Below are positions 7,862 to 15,532 of a stretch of 64,000 nt of DNA, piece after piece. Source of the stretch: Mycolicibacterium septicum DSM 44393 (GTDB lineage Bacteria; Actinomycetota; Actinomycetes; Mycobacteriales; Mycobacteriaceae). The stretch is from assembly GCF_000455325.1 (NCBI RefSeq), contig NZ_HG322952.1:1001702-1065701 (forward strand), in the 5' to 3' direction. The position numbers were made by a program, and so were the translations under genes. Each line of letters opens with the position of its first letter. Position 1 is the first letter of the stretch. The notes under the pieces are model-generated. The model did not search any database. It was not told the origin of the DNA and was given only the letters and a program-made list of their open reading frames with translations.

Positions 7862-8281
7862 ATGGCCGTCACCGATCCTCAACATCCGGCGCACCTGGCG
7901 GGCAAGCGATCCCGGGATGCGGTTGCCGCCCGGGACAAGCAGACCTGGCTGGAGAATTTCGCCGACGACGCGATCGTGCAGGACCCCATCGGGCCGTCGT
8001 TCTTCGATCCCGAGGGCAATGGCCACCGGGGCAAGGAAGCCATTGCGGCGTTCTGGGACAAGGCCATCGCCCCGACCGACAACCTCGAGTTCAACTTCGT
8101 CGACACGTTCCAGTGCGGCGACGAGGAAGCCAACGTCGGCAGCATCGTCACCACGATGGGCGGACACCGCATCACCACTCCGGGAGTCTTCACCTACCGC
8201 GTGAATGACGCAGGACAGCTGGTGGCGTTGCGGGCCTACTGGGAAGTGGACCGCGCGAGCGCCGAGAAGATCGAAAGCTAG
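7862..8281 (+). CDS. SnoaL/NTF2-like protein, steroid isomerase fold
   Basis: 139 residues, opening MAVTDPQHPAHLAGKRSRDA. It has the short alpha+beta-barrel pattern of the SnoaL/ketosteroid-isomerase family: an N-terminal helix pair, the segment WLENFADDAIVQDPIGPSFFDP, then beta strands ending GQLVALRAYWEVD. Such proteins isomerise, hydrate or bind steroid-like ligands. The start is one base after the stop of the LLM gene, so it is coupled to it. Its stop codon overlaps that of the convergent gene by three bases (the palindrome CTAG). Confidence 0.75.
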   Translation: MAVTDPQHPAHLAGKRSRDAVAARDKQTWLENFADDAIVQDPIGPSFFDPEGNGHRGKEAIAAFWDKAIAPTDNLEFNFVDTFQCGDEEANVGSIVTTMGGHRITTPGVFTYRVNDAGQLVALRAYWEVDRASAEKIES

Positions 8282-8802
8282 AGCTCGGCGAGCCCCGTCA
8301 GGTAGCGCTGGGCCAGCTCCCGGTACGCCGCCGGGTTGGTCCGCACCCACGTCTGTGCGCCGGTGCCCGCGATGGGTCCCCGGATCTTCGCGGGTGCACC
8401 GGTGACCAAGACCTCGTCGGGAATCTTGGTGCCCCCGACCACCAGGGAATGCGCGGCGATCAGGCTGCGCCGGCCGATCACCGCCCCGTCGAGCACCGTG
8501 CAGTGGTTGGCGATCAGCGCCTCCTCGCCGACGTGTGCGCCGTGTACGACACACATGTGGGCGACCGTCGCGCCCGGTCCGATGTCGACCGGTATCCCCG
8601 GTGGCGCGTGCAGCACCGAACCGTCCTGGACGTTGGCCCCCTCGCGGATGACGATGGGGGCGAAGTCACCTCGCAGCACCGTGTTGAACCACACCGAGGC
8701 ACCGGCCTCGACCGTCACGTTGCCGATCAATGTTGCCGTCGGGGCCACAAACGCGCTTGGGTCCACCACGGGCGCCCGGCCCTCGAACGAATACAGCGGC
8801 AT
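8278..8802 (-). CDS. Gamma-carbonic-anhydrase-fold protein (Rv3525c-like)
   Basis: 174 residues from the ATG at 8802 (protein starting MPLYSFEGRAPVVDPSAFVA). It is a left-handed beta-helix with repeated hexapeptides (VAPTATLIGNVTVEAGASVW). Metal-ligand histidines appear in VAHMCVVHGAHVG and IANHCTVLDGAVIG. It resembles Rv3525c, which sits at the same point in the KstR region. True carbonic anhydrase activity is unproven for this group; the fold is also used by CoA-dependent acyl transferases. An upstream in-frame extension to 8883 lacks family similarity and would collide with the divergent lipoprotein gene. Confidence 0.82.
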   Translation of the reverse strand: MPLYSFEGRAPVVDPSAFVAPTATLIGNVTVEAGASVWFNTVLRGDFAPIVIREGANVQDGSVLHAPPGIPVDIGPGATVAHMCVVHGAHVGEEALIANHCTVLDGAVIGRRSLIAAHSLVVGGTKIPDEVLVTGAPAKIRGPIAGTGAQTWVRTNPAAYRELAQRYLTGLAEL

Positions 8803-8863
8803 CGTCCACATATACCGCAGGAAACCGGCCGCGGCGCAGCGACGCGTACCCTGAACAGTAACT

Positions 8864-9499
8864 ATGTCGCTCACGACAACCAATCACCCCAGGTTCTTGA
8901 TCACCATCGGTCTTGCCGCGGCCGTCGTCGGCACGGCGGTCGCATGCTCCCCGGCCGGCGATTCGCCGAGTACGCCGTGGGTTGCCACACCGTCCACGTC
9001 GACATCGGCGGCGGCCCCGAAGTCGCCGAAATCGCAGGCGTCCGACTACAGCCATCTGCTGCTGCAGGCCGAGGATGTCAGCATTCCACCGGACTCGTTC
9101 ACGGCCCGGTCGAGCAACGTCAACCCCGACGGTCAGTCCGGGGCAAGCGCGCTGTTCGTCAACGCCGACGACACCAGGGCAATCGCCGACACGATCCTGA
9201 TCTACCCGGATGCGGAGACCGCGGCGGCAACGCTCAAGCAGGCCTCCGCGGCGGTGAGCACCATGGTGACCGGTGGACAGCCGCAGCCGGTGCCGGTGGG
9301 TTCGAACGGCACCGTCATCTCGGGGACCGCACCTGACGGCAAGAAGGCCGTGACGCTGCTGATGTACACCCAGGGCCGCGCGGTGGTGCGGCTGGAATTC
9401 GACAGCAACCCGGACGATCCGGTGTCTCCGCAGACCGTGGCCAGTGTCGGCCGAATGCAACAGATCGCGCTGAGAATAGGCCTTCCGGAGCGGGAGTAA
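8864..9499 (+). CDS. Probable lipoprotein with PknH-like sensor domain (Rv3524-related)
   Basis: 211 residues. It begins with a hydrophobic leader (FLITIGLAAAVVGTAVAC) whose cysteine near residue 28 is a plausible lipidation site, although the -3 residue is alanine. A Ser/Pro/Ala linker follows, then a globular domain from about residue 55 (DYSHLLLQAEDVSIPPDSF onward) resembling the extracytoplasmic sensor domain found in mycobacterial lipoproteins and PknH. It occupies the slot of Rv3524. No Shine-Dalgarno sequence is visible, so it may be leaderless. It is divergent from the gamma-CA-fold gene. Confidence 0.65.
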   Translation: MSLTTTNHPRFLITIGLAAAVVGTAVACSPAGDSPSTPWVATPSTSTSAAAPKSPKSQASDYSHLLLQAEDVSIPPDSFTARSSNVNPDGQSGASALFVNADDTRAIADTILIYPDAETAAATLKQASAAVSTMVTGGQPQPVPVGSNGTVISGTAPDGKKAVTLLMYTQGRAVVRLEFDSNPDDPVSPQTVASVGRMQQIALRIGLPERE

Positions 9500-9563
9500 C
9501 CCCCGCTCACAACGGGTATGCCGCAGGTCACGCCTCAATTATTGCCATGAGGGCTCCAAAAAC

Positions 9564-9577
9564 TGTAACGTGTTCTA
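9564..9577. promoter_or_regulatory. KstR operator upstream of kshA
   Basis: TGTAACGTGTTCTA fits the consensus TNNAACNNGTTNNA exactly. It lies 30 bases upstream of the kshA start, as expected for a repressor site over a promoter. Confidence 0.8.
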
Positions 9578-9606
9578 GTTAAGAGCACCGATACGGGAGG
9601 CCCACC

Positions 9607-10770
9607 GTGACTACCGAAACTGCCGGCATCAGAGAGATCGACACCGGCGCCCTGCCAGACCGCTATGCGCGGGGTTGGCACTGCCTGGGACCGGTCAAGG
9701 GTTTCCTTGACGGTCAGCCACACTCTGTCGAGATATTCGGCACCAAGCTGGTGGTGTTCGCGGACTCGGAAGGGTCCCTGAAAGTTCTTGATGGCTACTG
9801 CCGGCACATGGGTGGCGACCTGTCGCAGGGAACCATCAAGGGCGACACCGTGGCCTGCCCGTTCCACGACTGGCGCTGGGGCGGTGACGGCAAGTGCAAG
9901 TTGGTCCCCTACGCCAAGCGCACCCCGCGACTCGCGCGCACCCGTGCCTGGCACACCGACGTGCGCGGTGGCCTGCTGTTCGTCTGGCACGACCACGAGG
10001 GCAATGACCCGCAGCCCGAGGTTCAGATCCCGGAGATTCCCGAGGCCGCCAGCGACGAGTGGACCGAGTGGCAGTGGAACTCGATGCTGATCGAGGGCAG
10101 CAACTGCCGCGAGATCATCGACAACGTCACCGACATGGCGCACTTCTTCTACATCCACTTCGGCCTGCCGACGTACTTCAAGAACGTCTTCGAAGGCCAC
10201 ATCGCCTCGCAGTACCTGCACAACGTCGGACGTCAGGACATCGGCGGCATGGGCACCCAGTACGGCGAGTCGCACCTGGATTCCGAAGCCTCCTACTTCG
10301 GGCCGTCCTTCATGATCAACTGGCTGCACAACAACTACAGCGGCTACAAGGCCGAGTCGATCCTGATCAACTGCCACTACCCGGTGAGCCAGGACGCCTT
10401 CATGCTGCAGTGGGGCGTCATCGTCGAAAAGCCCAAGGGCATGGACGACAAGACCACCCAGAAGCTGGCCAACGCGATGACGGACGGTGTCAGCCAGGGC
10501 TTCCTGCAGGACGTGGAGATCTGGAAGCACAAGACCCGCATCGACAACCCGTTGCTGGTCGAGGAGGACGGCGCCGTCTACCAGATGCGCCGCTGGTACC
10601 AGCAGTTCTACGTCGACGTCGCGGACATCACGCCCGACATGACCGACCGCTTCGAGATGGAGATCGACACCACCGCGGCCAATGAGAAGTGGCATGTGGA
10701 GGTCGAGGAGAACTTGAAGGTCCAGGCCGAGGAGAAGGCGGCCGAGAAAGAAACGGCACAGTCCAGCTGA
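9607..10770 (+). CDS. kshA: 3-ketosteroid 9-alpha-hydroxylase, oxygenase subunit KshA
   Basis: 387 residues from the GTG at 9607, preceded by GGGAGG. The N-terminal Rieske domain has the pattern C-x-H-x17-C-x2-H (CRHMGGD ... CPFHDW, about residues 65-90). The catalytic domain has the mononuclear iron site DNVTDMAHFFYIHFGLPTYF near residues 175-195. It is very similar to Rv3526. KshA, with its reductase KshB, 9-alpha-hydroxylates 3-ketosteroids and opens ring B together with the KstD dehydrogenase. KshB is not in the window. A KstR box precedes it and the Rv3527-like gene overlaps its stop by one base. Confidence 0.95.
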   Translation: MTTETAGIREIDTGALPDRYARGWHCLGPVKGFLDGQPHSVEIFGTKLVVFADSEGSLKVLDGYCRHMGGDLSQGTIKGDTVACPFHDWRWGGDGKCKLVPYAKRTPRLARTRAWHTDVRGGLLFVWHDHEGNDPQPEVQIPEIPEAASDEWTEWQWNSMLIEGSNCREIIDNVTDMAHFFYIHFGLPTYFKNVFEGHIASQYLHNVGRQDIGGMGTQYGESHLDSEASYFGPSFMINWLHNNYSGYKAESILINCHYPVSQDAFMLQWGVIVEKPKGMDDKTTQKLANAMTDGVSQGFLQDVEIWKHKTRIDNPLLVEEDGAVYQMRRWYQQFYVDVADITPDMTDRFEMEIDTTAANEKWHVEVEENLKVQAEEKAAEKETAQSS

Positions 10771-11249
10771 TGACGACACGCAACGAGCGGAGCCAGGCGC
10801 CGGACGTCGACGACCTGGCCCGCTCGATGCTGCTGCTGCATGGCGCACATGACGACGACGATCATCACGCCGGCAGCAACCCCGAGGGTTCGTCTCCCGG
10901 ATCGTGGGCCAAGGCACCGAGTTTCGCGTCCGATCCGCAGCGTGCCGCCGCTGTCCGCGAATCCAGCGCGCGCGACCGCGAGCGCTACCTGACCTCAGGC
11001 CTGGTGTCGGTCGACTGCCGGTTCTGCCATGTCGCGGTTCAGGTGAAAAAGCTCAGCGCAGAACACACTTCGGTGCAGTGGAATTCCGAAGCCGTGCGAC
11101 GCTGCGCGACATTCGAGGAGATCCGTTCCACCGGAGGAGATCCGGCCCGGGCGCGGTCATGCCCTCGGCTGACCGACAGCATCAAGCATGCCGTCGCCGA
11201 AGGGTGCCTGGAAGAGGTGTCCTCCGCGCCCTCCCCCGGCGACGGCTAG
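10770..11249 (+). CDS. Rv3527-like protein of unknown function with conserved cysteines
   Basis: 159 residues; the ATG at 10770 overlaps the kshA stop (TGATG), so it is coupled to kshA. The N-terminal half is low in structure, with acidic and histidine clusters (HGAHDDDDHHAGS). The C-terminal half has cysteines in DCRFCH, RRCATF and RSCPRL, a spacing that could bind a metal or iron-sulfur centre. It matches Rv3527 in position. No function is established; close coupling to a Rieske oxygenase makes an accessory or electron-transfer role conceivable, but that is inference. Confidence 0.7.
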   Translation: MTTRNERSQAPDVDDLARSMLLLHGAHDDDDHHAGSNPEGSSPGSWAKAPSFASDPQRAAAVRESSARDRERYLTSGLVSVDCRFCHVAVQVKKLSAEHTSVQWNSEAVRRCATFEEIRSTGGDPARARSCPRLTDSIKHAVAEGCLEEVSSAPSPGDG

Positions 11250-11258
11250 TTCACTCGG

Positions 11259-12287
11259 TTAGTTCGCCGTCTGCAGTTCGGCCACGCAGGCACCCAACGA
11301 CTCGTCGTCATCCCCGTCGCCCAGCGGCGGCAACACGATGCCGTCGGCCACATCGCCGAATCTTGTCTTCAGCAACACCGGGATCTCGTCGTGACGCCCG
11401 CAGACCACCAGCTCGTCCAGAATGGAATCGGTCAACACCGAAGGTAATTCGTCCCACAGCTCGGTCCGCACCAGCGAACGCAGCCGCTCCTGGAGGTCGG
11501 CCAGGCCACGCCGGGCCAGACCGGTCGCATACGCGGGCGTGGAATACAGGAATGCCAACATCCGGCGCTGCCGTTCCCGTTCCCCGGCCACCGCCTCATC
11601 GGTGCGGCCGGTGGCGATCGCCGTCGAGGCGACCACGAGCGGTTCGTCTGCCCTGCCCGAAGTCTCGGCGCCCCGCGCCAGCGCCGGACGCACCACGTCA
11701 TGCAGGTAACCAGGGTCCGAGTTGGTCGAGTGCGTGACGATCCCGCGCGCGACGCCGCCCGCGAGTTCGCACATACCGGCATTCACCGCACCCAGCCAGA
11801 TCGGCGGGCGTACCGCGTCGCTGGGGCCGGGGTTGAAGTACGGCTGCATCCGGGTCAGCCGGTAGTTGTCACTCTCGAAATGCACTGTGTCCCCGGTTCG
11901 GAACGCGTCGAACAGGGCGTCCAGCGCACCCACGTAGTCCCTGAGCCGGGTGATCGGATCGCTCCACGGCATGCCGTAGCGGTCGCGGATGTTCTGCTTG
12001 ATCTGCGTGCCCAGGCCCAGTTCGAACCGCCCACCGGAGAGCACTGACAGATCCCAGGCCGTGTACGCCGTCAGCGTGGGACTGCGCACGAATGCCAGGG
12101 TCACGGCGGTACGCACGGTGATGCGCGACGTGTGTTCGAGTGCCAGGAGCGAGACTGCGAGGGAGTCGTGCACGGTCTCGGCGACGTGCAGGCCGTCACA
12201 GCCCAGGCGCTCGGCCCGCCGCGCGTAGTCCGGGGTGGCGGTCAGCGGCTTACGCGGGTCGAGCGCCAGATAGACCTTCATGATCAT
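11259..12287 (-). CDS. F420-dependent LLM-class oxidoreductase
   Basis: About 342 residues, the third LLM-family TIM barrel in the block (opening MKVYLALDPRKPLTATPDYA; signature LSVLSGGRFELGLGTQIKQNIRDRYGMPW). The start is ATG 12287 or ATG 12281; a GGGAGGGAA ribosome-binding site favours the downstream one by spacing. The substrate is unknown. It follows the Rv3529c-like gene on the same strand but is separated from it by a very strong hairpin, so it may be transcribed separately or attenuated. M. tuberculosis has a different gene (Rv3528c) in this slot. Confidence 0.78.
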   Translation of the reverse strand: MIMKVYLALDPRKPLTATPDYARRAERLGCDGLHVAETVHDSLAVSLLALEHTSRITVRTAVTLAFVRSPTLTAYTAWDLSVLSGGRFELGLGTQIKQNIRDRYGMPWSDPITRLRDYVGALDALFDAFRTGDTVHFESDNYRLTRMQPYFNPGPSDAVRPPIWLGAVNAGMCELAGGVARGIVTHSTNSDPGYLHDVVRPALARGAETSGRADEPLVVASTAIATGRTDEAVAGERERQRRMLAFLYSTPAYATGLARRGLADLQERLRSLVRTELWDELPSVLTDSILDELVVCGRHDEIPVLLKTRFGDVADGIVLPPLGDGDDDESLGACVAELQTAN

Positions 12288-12293
12288 TTCCCT

Positions 12294-12359
12294 CCCGCGA
12301 GCAGACGCGAATGTACCCGGAAATGCTGGTTTCCGGGTACATTCACGTCTGCTCGCGGG
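12294..12359 (-). terminator. Strong hairpin with GCGAGCAGACG stem
   Basis: Two 30-base arms (12294-12323 and 12330-12359) pair at 29 of 30 positions around a six-base loop. The hairpin fills the gap between the sulfotransferase-like gene and the LLM gene. It shares the stem core GCGAGCAGACG and inner GTACCCG with the hairpin at 2480. It is probably a transcription terminator; no T-tract is present. Confidence 0.7.
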
Positions 12360-12364
12360 GGTTT

Positions 12365-13513
12365 TTACAGCCCCTTGAACCGCTCCTTGACCGTCTCGGC
12401 GGACAATCCGTAGTCGGCCAGCGAGTAGGTGTGCTTCGGTGCGCGGGGCCCCTGCTTGCTGGCATTGTGACTGTCGACCATCGCCTGCCGTGCGGCGTCG
12501 GTGAAGTCCAGCCCGAACGTCCGGTAGATGCCTTCGACCGCGCCGATCGGGTCCTCGACGAACTCGAAGTAGTCCACGTCGCAGAACTGAGCCGGATCAT
12601 GCTTGGCCCGTTCGGTATTGAACAATTCCAGCCCGCGCGACCAGGTTTCCATGGAGTCTTCGCCGATCACGTTTCCGGTGAACGTGTTGGACCAGCCCTC
12701 GGTCGTGTGCTGCGCCAGCGAGCACATCGAGGCCATGATGGTCTCGGCCGGTCGGTGGCACTGGACCACCAATGCGTCCGGATACGTCGCGAACAGCGCG
12801 TCGAGGGCGAACAGGTGACTGGGGTTCTTGAGCACCCAACGCTTTTCGGGCTCGTTGAGGCCGATCAGCTGCAGGTTCTTCCGGTGCCGCGCATACGGCT
12901 TGGTCCAGTCCTGACGGGCCAGCCACTGCGCGTAGGTCGGTACATGGGCCAGCGTCTCGTAGGACACCGAGTGCAACGACTGGCGGAGCAACTGCCAGCA
13001 TTCCTCGACCTCGTCGGCGGTCATGTAGTGCAGGCCTGTGTAATCCGGGTTCTCTTCGTGCGCCTTCTTGAACCGGGCGTCGAGCGCGCTGAAGACCGGG
13101 TCGTCCGGCCAGGTTTCCCGCGGCGGCCGCGGCTGCGGGAACTCCGCCAGCCACATCTCCAAACCCTGGTGCATCGGGTCCGCGGTCAGCAACCGGTGGA
13201 TCACCGTGGTCCCGGTGCGCGGCAGGCCGGTGACGAAGATCGGCCGCTCGATCGGCACGTCGACATGCTGCGGGTACTGCTTGAACGCGGCTTCCGAGAC
13301 GAGGCGGGCCACCAGTGCGTTCCTGGTGAAGAACCGCTGCATCTTGCTGCCGAGCTCGGTCAGATCGGCGTCGCGCTGGTAGGAGTCCAGCAGCACCCCG
13401 AGCGCTTCGGTGTAGTTGTCGTCGTCGGTACCGAAATCGTCCAGACCGCAGGCCTTCACCGCCGAGGCATGCAGATCCTCGACGGTACCCACGTTGGTCC
13501 GCGGGGAACTCAT
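12365..13513 (-). CDS. Sulfotransferase-family protein (Rv3529c-like)
   Basis: 382 residues. The PAPS 5'-phosphosulfate loop is seen as PIFVTGLPRTGTTVIHRLL near residue 92, and the 3'-phosphate region as VVQCHRPAETIMASMCS. It matches Rv3529c in length and order. A role in sulfating a sterol-derived compound or in sulfo-conjugation is possible but unproven. Its ATG overlaps the stop of the SDR gene by four bases (ATGA). It is the last gene of the minus-strand operon that begins at 15429. Confidence 0.8.
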   Translation of the reverse strand: MSSPRTNVGTVEDLHASAVKACGLDDFGTDDDNYTEALGVLLDSYQRDADLTELGSKMQRFFTRNALVARLVSEAAFKQYPQHVDVPIERPIFVTGLPRTGTTVIHRLLTADPMHQGLEMWLAEFPQPRPPRETWPDDPVFSALDARFKKAHEENPDYTGLHYMTADEVEECWQLLRQSLHSVSYETLAHVPTYAQWLARQDWTKPYARHRKNLQLIGLNEPEKRWVLKNPSHLFALDALFATYPDALVVQCHRPAETIMASMCSLAQHTTEGWSNTFTGNVIGEDSMETWSRGLELFNTERAKHDPAQFCDVDYFEFVEDPIGAVEGIYRTFGLDFTDAARQAMVDSHNASKQGPRAPKHTYSLADYGLSAETVKERFKGL

Positions 13514-14292
13514 GCTTTGTATTCTCCGCAGTTCACATCGAGGGTCTGGCCGGTGATGCCACTGGACAGATCGCTGGCCATGAACAGGATGGCCGAGGCC
13601 ACCTCGTCCTCGGTCGGCAGCCGCTTGAGATCGGACCCGGCCGCCGACGCGTTGTAGATCTGTTCCACGGTGGTGCCGTACTTCTGCGCCTGGTGGTTGA
13701 AGTACCCCTCCAGAGTTTCACCCCAGATGTAGCCGGGCAGCACCGAGTTGACCCGGATGCCCTTCTCCCCCAGCTCGGTGGCGAGGGTCTGGGACATGGC
13801 CAGCAGGGCCGACTTGGCCATCTTGTAGGCGCCGTACTTGGCCTGCGAGTGCCGCATGACCATCGAATTGACATTTACCACTGAGCCTTTGGCGGCTTCC
13901 AGGGCTGGTGTGAAGCCCTGGGTCATGCGCAGTGCGCCGAACACGGTCAGCTCGATCGCATCCCGCATGTGCTCGAAGGTGGTGTTCGCGAACGGCTTCA
14001 TGGATGGCACCCGAAACGCGTTGTTGATCAACACGTCAGCCTTGCCGTACTCCTCCATCGTGCGGGCCACCACGTTGGCGACCTGTTCCTCGTCGGTGAT
14101 GTCGGTACCCACCGCGAGAGCGCGACGGCCCAGTGCCGTCACCTCTTTGGCCACGTCCTCGAGCCGCTCCACCGTGCGGGCGGCCAACACGAGGTCGGCG
14201 CCGTTCTCCGCACATCGGCGGGCCAGTGTCGTCCCGAGCCCGGGCCCGACCCCGCTGATCACCACTACCTTGCCATCGAGCAGTCCGGCCAT
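13510..14292 (-). CDS. Short-chain dehydrogenase/reductase (Rv3530c-like)
   Basis: 260 residues, a classical SDR. The nucleotide-binding loop is VVISGVGPGLGTTLARR near residue 10, and the catalytic YxxxK is in KYGAYKMAKSALL near residue 155 with an upstream serine in VNVNSMVM. It matches Rv3530c in length and order. It is probably an NAD(P)-dependent oxidoreductase on a hydroxylated sterol intermediate. It starts three bases after the stop of the upstream gene and overlaps the downstream sulfotransferase-like gene. Confidence 0.85.
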   Translation of the reverse strand: MAGLLDGKVVVISGVGPGLGTTLARRCAENGADLVLAARTVERLEDVAKEVTALGRRALAVGTDITDEEQVANVVARTMEEYGKADVLINNAFRVPSMKPFANTTFEHMRDAIELTVFGALRMTQGFTPALEAAKGSVVNVNSMVMRHSQAKYGAYKMAKSALLAMSQTLATELGEKGIRVNSVLPGYIWGETLEGYFNHQAQKYGTTVEQIYNASAAGSDLKRLPTEDEVASAILFMASDLSSGITGQTLDVNCGEYKA

Positions 14293-14295
14293 CGG

Positions 14296-15429
14296 TCAGC
14301 CCACCATCCTTTCGCCAATAAGCTTCTGACGCAGCGCGATCCGCGCCCGCCAATCGTCGTCGGAAATCTTGTTGCCCTCGAAATATGGCAGCTTCTCGGC
14401 CACGGAACCGATGCCCACCAACTCCACGGTCGGCCCGTCCCCGGCGCTCAACTCACGTGACACCCGTTGCCACCGGAACTGCAGGTAACCCTTGGCGTGC
14501 CCGAGCGTCTCGCACCAGTTGGTGATGCCGGGATTGGCGTCGGACACGACGATGCGGATCTTGCCGTCCGGATCGACCTGGGCCTGTGTGCCGTTCAGCG
14601 AGGTCTGGTGGTTGATGTAGTCCAGCGAGATGTACCAGAGGCTGCCCAGCTGGAAGCCGAGGTAGGGCGCGTCGCTGACCGGAAGCGTGATGACGATGGC
14701 CTGATCGGGCGACAGATCGTAGTGTCCGACCGATGAGTACTGGGTGGCCAGTCCGCCCGGCGTCAACCGCGGCGCGGTGAGGGTGTTGACGGGCAGGTTG
14801 TCGTAGAACCACTTCGGGAACTGCAGCCACGTCTTGACGCGCTGCACGAGTTGCTTGCCTGCAGTGGCGTAACGCTTCTCGATCAGTTCTTTGGTCAGCG
14901 GCGCCGGGGCCGTCCCCGCGGTGTCGGTGCGCGCGATCGCGAACGACCCACGCTGGGCCGCCCAGTCGTTGTACACCTCGCGGATCACCAGTTGCGACGG
15001 CGTGGCCGGGGTGAACCGCCACTCGAAGGTGCCGTCGGCGGCGATGTCGAGCTTGCGATCGTCGAACGCGGTTTCACTGTCGGGCACGTTGTCGTCGGTG
15101 TACTCACCGCCGAGGAGCTGGAAGCTCACGTCTGTGGTGGTGCCACGGCGTCCGGTGACCACGTACTCGTGGCCGGGCTGGACCCGGGTGCCGAAGTACA
15201 TGGTGTCGGGATTGTCCAGACCCATCTTGGTGAACGGCCCGGTGCCGCTGTGCAGGAACGGATGATCGCGGTCGTAGTCGAACGCGACGTGGGTGCACGC
15301 CGCGATGCACCCGGCCAGGTATTGCAGACCCTCGAGGAGATCGGCCTCGGACTCGATGAAGGCAGCCTCGGTCACCAGGCGTTCAGCTTCGGCTATGGCC
15401 TCGACCAATGGTTGTGAGTACATCAGCAT
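14296..15429 (-). CDS. Rv3531c-like protein, DUF1214-type
   Basis: 377 residues with no signal peptide or membrane segment. The C-terminal half contains a stretch typical of DUF1214/DUF1254-type proteins (SDAPYLGFQLGSLWY followed by NHQTSLNGTQA). It matches Rv3531c in position and size. The function is unknown. It is the first gene of the three-gene operon with the SDR and sulfotransferase-like genes. The start at 15429 has GAGAG eight bases upstream; a second ATG lies two codons inside. A KstR box and a 16-bp palindrome lie in the divergent promoter it shares with the IclR gene. Confidence 0.75.
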   Translation of the reverse strand: MLMYSQPLVEAIAEAERLVTEAAFIESEADLLEGLQYLAGCIAACTHVAFDYDRDHPFLHSGTGPFTKMGLDNPDTMYFGTRVQPGHEYVVTGRRGTTTDVSFQLLGGEYTDDNVPDSETAFDDRKLDIAADGTFEWRFTPATPSQLVIREVYNDWAAQRGSFAIARTDTAGTAPAPLTKELIEKRYATAGKQLVQRVKTWLQFPKWFYDNLPVNTLTAPRLTPGGLATQYSSVGHYDLSPDQAIVITLPVSDAPYLGFQLGSLWYISLDYINHQTSLNGTQAQVDPDGKIRIVVSDANPGITNWCETLGHAKGYLQFRWQRVSRELSAGDGPTVELVGIGSVAEKLPYFEGNKISDDDWRARIALRQKLIGERMVG

Positions 15430-15439
15430 CTGCTCTCTC

Positions 15440-15455
15440 GGTCCAATATTGGACC
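15440..15455. promoter_or_regulatory. 16-bp perfect palindrome, candidate IclR operator
   Basis: GGTCCAATATTGGACC is perfectly self-complementary. It lies 11 bases upstream of the Rv3531c-like start and 78 bases upstream of the IclR-family gene, in their shared promoter. IclR-family proteins bind palindromes of this size near their own genes, so this regulator is the natural candidate. Confidence 0.5.
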
Positions 15456-15482
15456 ACAGTGGTAGAGTTTCCTACCTGACAC

Positions 15483-15496
15483 TAGAACGCGTTCCA
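15483..15496. promoter_or_regulatory. KstR operator in the Rv3531c-like/IclR divergent promoter
   Basis: TAGAACGCGTTCCA fits TNNAACNNGTTNNA exactly. It can control the minus-strand operon (15429-12365), the plus-strand IclR gene, or both. Confidence 0.8.
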
Positions 15497-15532
15497 ATTC
15501 GAGTCAACGCCCGATTGCCGCCAGGAGGACGG

